Below are positions 6,417-7,848 of a DNA stretch of 7,848 nucleotides, piece by piece. Made by a program: the position numbers and the translations under genes. The stretch lies in NCBI GenBank assembly GCA_051009475.1, contig JBPCWO010000154.1, forward strand, positions 1-7,848. The letters are read 5' to 3'. This stretch comes from CAXMNX01 sp051009475 (GTDB taxonomy: Bacteria; Pseudomonadota; Alphaproteobacteria; Rhodobacterales; Rhodobacteraceae). Below the pieces are notes generated by a model. That model saw only the letters and a list, made by a program, of their open reading frames with translations, made no database searches and was not told where the DNA came from. The stretch's first letter is position 1; each line of letters opens with the position of its first letter.

Positions 6417-6556
6417 TCTGCCGTGTATTTGTGGAAATATGCGCTGGAGGCGATTAAAGCACCAACAGTGCCGCAGTGTCCATGTGTAGGATTTCGTTGA
6501 AGTCGGTTCGACCTTCAAAGTAGTAATCAGACCCTAGTGACACAAAGGCGCGAGAA
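6417..6556. promoter_or_regulatory. Divergent promoter region between coxD and xdhC
   Basis: This 140-bp gap separates the coxD and xdhC starts and must hold control sequences for the xdhC side and probably for coxDE. On the plus strand a TTGAAG (6497-6502) with TAGTAA at 6521-6526 is a weak promoter candidate for xdhC; the spacer is 18 bp. On the minus strand TTGGTG and CATATT spaced 18 bp form an even weaker candidate for coxD. The clearest element is the dyad at 6497-6518. Confidence 0.5.
6497..6518. promoter_or_regulatory. 22-bp dyad TTGAAG-N10-CTTCAA, candidate operator
   Basis: Perfect 6-bp arms (6497-6502 and 6513-6518) flank ten bases. The inner GTCG and CGAC are also complementary, with one extra C on the right, so the symmetry almost covers the whole element. 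It lies 39 bp before the xdhC ATG and 81 bp before the coxD ATG, a good place for a regulator that controls both directions. No regulator gene is in the window, so the binding protein is unknown. Confidence 0.45.
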
Positions 6557-7495
6557 ATGATTGTTCCGACACTGGATGCGAGCGCGGCAATTGAACCAAT
6601 TCGACAATTGATAGATTCTGATCAGCCCGGGGTACTTTCAGTAATTACCGGGATCGAGGGCCCGTCCTATCGCCCCCTAGGCGCCACTATGGCGGTGTTC
6701 GCGGACACGCGCCGGGTTGGTTCGCTTTCCTCCGGATGCGTGGAGTTGGACATTGCTCTTCACGCAGCTTCTGCGCTTGACGACGGCAAATCCAAGAAGA
6801 TCCTTTACGGTCGGGGCTCGCCATTTGTCGACATTCAACTTCCGTGCGGCGGCGGGCTGGAGGTCACGTTGGTGCCAAACCCAGATTTGGACGTCCTGAA
6901 GGAGTTGAACCGCCGCCACACTGCGCGTCAGGCCTGTGCGATGGTGATCGAACCTGACACTTGCGGGCTCGAAGTCTGGGACGACGGTGAAACTGGATTC
7001 AAGGACGGAAAGTTCGTTGTAAAAATCGAGCCGGAGTTGTTCTTCTACGTTTTTGGCAAAGGACCCGAAACCACTACATTTGCGGGTTTGGTCCAATCGG
7101 CGGGTTATCCAAACCTTATTCTCTCACCTGATAAAGAAACTCTCGAGGTGGCCCGATCGGCCGGTTGCGAAATCCGGCACTTAACTTCGGCGAATTTTCC
7201 GACCGAGCTACGTCCCGACAGCCGCTCCGCCGTTGTGATGTTTTTTCACGACCACGAATGGGAACCGCCGATACTTGAGGCGGCCCTGAAGACCGACGCT
7301 TTTTATATTGGCGCGCAAGGAAGCCACCGGGCAAGCCAGACACGCCGGCAGGAACTCAAGGAGCTTGGCGTGGCAGATGACATGTTAGATAGGGTAAAGG
7401 GTCCTATTGGGCTGATCCCGTCAGTGCGGGATGCCCGCAAGTTGGCCGTAAGCGTTCTGGCCGAGGTATTGAGCGAGGCGTACGACCGCTTTTGA
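6557..7495 (+). CDS. xdhC: XdhC/CoxI-family Mo-cofactor maturation protein
   Basis: This 312-residue protein belongs to the XdhC/CoxI family, which binds the molybdenum cofactor and delivers it, sulfurated, to enzymes such as xanthine dehydrogenase. The N-terminal XdhC/CoxI domain has GPSYRPLGATM (35-45) and GSLSSGCVE (55-63); its C61 matches the cysteine that Rhodobacter capsulatus XdhC needs for cofactor binding. LPCGGG follows at 95-100. The C-terminal Rossmann-like domain has FFHDHEW (229-235) in place of the usual THDHxxD, then FYIGAQGSHR (249-258) and GPIGLIPSVRDARKLAVSVL (282-301). The start has only weak SD-like bases (AAGG at 6545-6548, or GCGAGAA). It is divergent from coxD and presumably serves this hydroxylase, though it could serve others. 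It may be annotated as coxI or coxF; xdhC is the family name. Confidence 0.9.
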   Translation: MIVPTLDASAAIEPIRQLIDSDQPGVLSVITGIEGPSYRPLGATMAVFADTRRVGSLSSGCVELDIALHAASALDDGKSKKILYGRGSPFVDIQLPCGGGLEVTLVPNPDLDVLKELNRRHTARQACAMVIEPDTCGLEVWDDGETGFKDGKFVVKIEPELFFYVFGKGPETTTFAGLVQSAGYPNLILSPDKETLEVARSAGCEIRHLTSANFPTELRPDSRSAVVMFFHDHEWEPPILEAALKTDAFYIGAQGSHRASQTRRQELKELGVADDMLDRVKGPIGLIPSVRDARKLAVSVLAEVLSEAYDRF

Positions 7496-7498
7496 TCG

Positions 7499-7550
7499 CT
7501 CCATTTTGCTAGCTCTCATCAGAGAGTTGGTTCTATGTTCAAAAATGGAG
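7499..7550 (+). terminator. Nested inverted repeat just after xdhC
   Basis: Perfect 9-bp outer arms CTCCATTTT (7499-7507) and AAAATGGAG (7542-7550) enclose a smaller hairpin CTCTC-ATCA-GAGAG (7513-7526). It begins three bases after the xdhC TGA. No U-tract follows the right arm on the plus strand, so it is a transcript-end candidate and not a textbook terminator. The outer arms could also be a protein-binding dyad. Confidence 0.35.
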
Positions 7551-7566
7551 TGTTCAATTCAAGCGT

Positions 7567-7620
7567 CGGCTATGGACCAAGTCCTGCCGTGTTCCAACGG
7601 CAGCTTAGTCCGCATAGCTG
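7567..7620 (+). other. Long imperfect stem-loop, possible small RNA or transcript-end structure
   Basis: The inner stem CTGCCGT (7584-7590) and ACGGCAG (7597-7603) is perfect, with loop GTTCCA. Below it AAG pairs with CTT, GAC with GTC, and CGGCTATG (7567-7574) with CATAGCTG (7613-7620, one G-U). Bulges of TC and CG and one mismatch interrupt the stem, which has about 21 pairs in total. It does not fold as a tRNA and lacks a following U-run. It could be part of a small RNA, a processing site, or an extragenic palindromic element. Confidence 0.35.
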
Positions 7621-7637
7621 ACCATGACTGTTTAAAA

Positions 7638-7664
7638 CGATCAGGGAATTTAGACCCTTGATCG
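7638..7664 (+). other. 9-bp stem-loop with one bulge upstream of lolC
   Basis: CGATCAGGG (7638-7646) pairs with CCCTTGATCG (7655-7664) around the loop AATTTAGA, with a single bulged T at 7658. No U-tract follows. It is 18 nt downstream of the hairpin at 7567-7620 and about 93 nt before lolC. Confidence 0.35.
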
Positions 7665-7748
7665 GGGCATCCCTTCAAGCACAGCGACGCAAGAAACCAC
7701 CATGTGAGTTGACGCGCACCAACTTGCTTGCGACAGAGAGGAAAACCC

Positions 7749-7752
7749 GGAG
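7749..7752 (+). promoter_or_regulatory. Shine-Dalgarno GGAG of lolC
   Basis: GGAG at 7749-7752 is five bases before the ATG at 7758 and supports that start for the gene at the right edge. Confidence 0.55.
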
Positions 7753-7757
7753 CAGTC

Positions 7758-7848
7758 ATGGCAACGCCCGCCCCCTTTTCCCGATACGAATTTCTGATCG
7801 CTTGGCGCTATTTGCGAGCCAAGCGCGCCGAAGGCGGCGTCAGCGTGA
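7758..7848 (+). CDS. lolC: LolC-like lipoprotein-releasing ABC permease, N-terminal fragment
   Basis: Thirty codons from ATG 7758 run to the window edge. The residues include FSRYEFLIAWRYLRAKRAEG and then GVSV, which matches the N-terminus of LolC/LolE permeases just before the first membrane segment (family pattern F-E-x-x-I-A-x-R-Y-L-R-A-K/R-R). LolC with LolD extracts lipoproteins from the inner membrane for transfer to the outer membrane. The form with RAEGGVSV recalls Rhodobacterales homologues. Only the cytoplasmic start is visible; the first transmembrane helix lies beyond the window. It is unrelated in function to the Cox genes and marks the likely edge of the cluster. GGAG at 7749-7752 supports the start. 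Confidence 0.8.
   Translation, partial: MATPAPFSRYEFLIAWRYLRAKRAEGGVSV

Larger units (their letters stand above)
7496..7757. other. Structured non-coding gap between xdhC and lolC
   Basis: This 262-nt gap has no supported gene; the minus-strand frame 7759-7559 has no family resemblance. It contains three hairpins in series (7499-7550, 7567-7620, 7638-7664), described separately, then about 90 nt leading into lolC. A TTGACG at 7709-7714 could be a -35 element for lolC, but no good -10 follows. No tRNA cloverleaf fits. Confidence 0.5.

Noticed and set aside
6417..6518. Longer coxD beginning at ATG 6518, adding 34 residues.
   Set aside because: The added residues do not resemble a MoxR N-terminus and the extension would cover the 22-bp dyad of the divergent promoter.
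7567..7664. A tRNA or CRISPR-like unit formed by the hairpins before lolC.
   Set aside because: The arms do not make a cloverleaf with an anticodon loop or a CCA-like end, and the hairpins differ in sequence, so they are not repeats of an array.
7559..7759. Minus-strand frame of 66 codons between xdhC and lolC.
   Set aside because: It overlaps the hairpins and the lolC ribosome binding site, with no recognisable protein features.

Overview
The window carries a molybdenum-hydroxylase cluster of the aerobic carbon monoxide dehydrogenase (Cox) / xanthine dehydrogenase superfamily, with its maturation genes. It is bounded by two genes cut by the window edges. The host looks like an alphaproteobacterium, probably Rhodobacterales-like. 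The reasons are moderately GC-rich coding DNA, the typical alphaproteobacterial Cox gene arrangement, and a right-edge fragment that reads like the N-terminus of a rhodobacteral LolC. This placement is inference from recognition, not from a database search.

Layout from left to right. Positions 1-55 (minus) hold the first 18 codons of an unidentified gene. Positions 56-367 are non-coding and contain a very strong hairpin (313-357) just after the coxM stop. Positions 368-4014 (minus) are the structural operon, transcribed S-L-M: coxS (two [2Fe-2S] clusters), coxL (molybdopterin subunit) and coxM (FAD subunit), each with a strong Shine-Dalgarno sequence and gaps of 21 and 14 nt. Positions 4015-4252 are a regulatory gap with a sigma70-like promoter candidate and two dyads. 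Positions 4253-6416 (minus) hold coxE (VWA/MIDAS protein) and coxD (MoxR-type AAA+ ATPase), separated by one base. Positions 6417-6556 are a divergent promoter region with a 22-bp dyad. Positions 6557-7495 (plus) are an XdhC/CoxI-family maturation factor. Positions 7496-7757 are non-coding with three successive hairpins. Positions 7758-7848 (plus) are the start of lolC.

How the genes work together: CoxL, CoxS and CoxM would form an (LMS)2 enzyme. In it, electrons pass from a Mo-molybdopterin cytosine dinucleotide site in L, through the two FeS clusters of S, to FAD in M, and then to quinone or another acceptor. CoxD and CoxE form an ATPase/VWA chaperone pair that activates the active site. 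The XdhC protein is expected to bind the Mo cofactor and present it in sulfurated form.

The key point is that CoxL carries the form II active-site signature AYRGAGR rather than the form I motif AYxCSFR. The cysteine that holds copper in genuine CO dehydrogenase is therefore missing. The S-L-M gene order is also the form II order. The true substrate is not known; a CO dehydrogenase label would be an over-call. No wholly new system is evident. The least explained parts are the form II substrate, the role of the CoxD/CoxE pair on a probably copper-free enzyme, and the structured non-coding segments.
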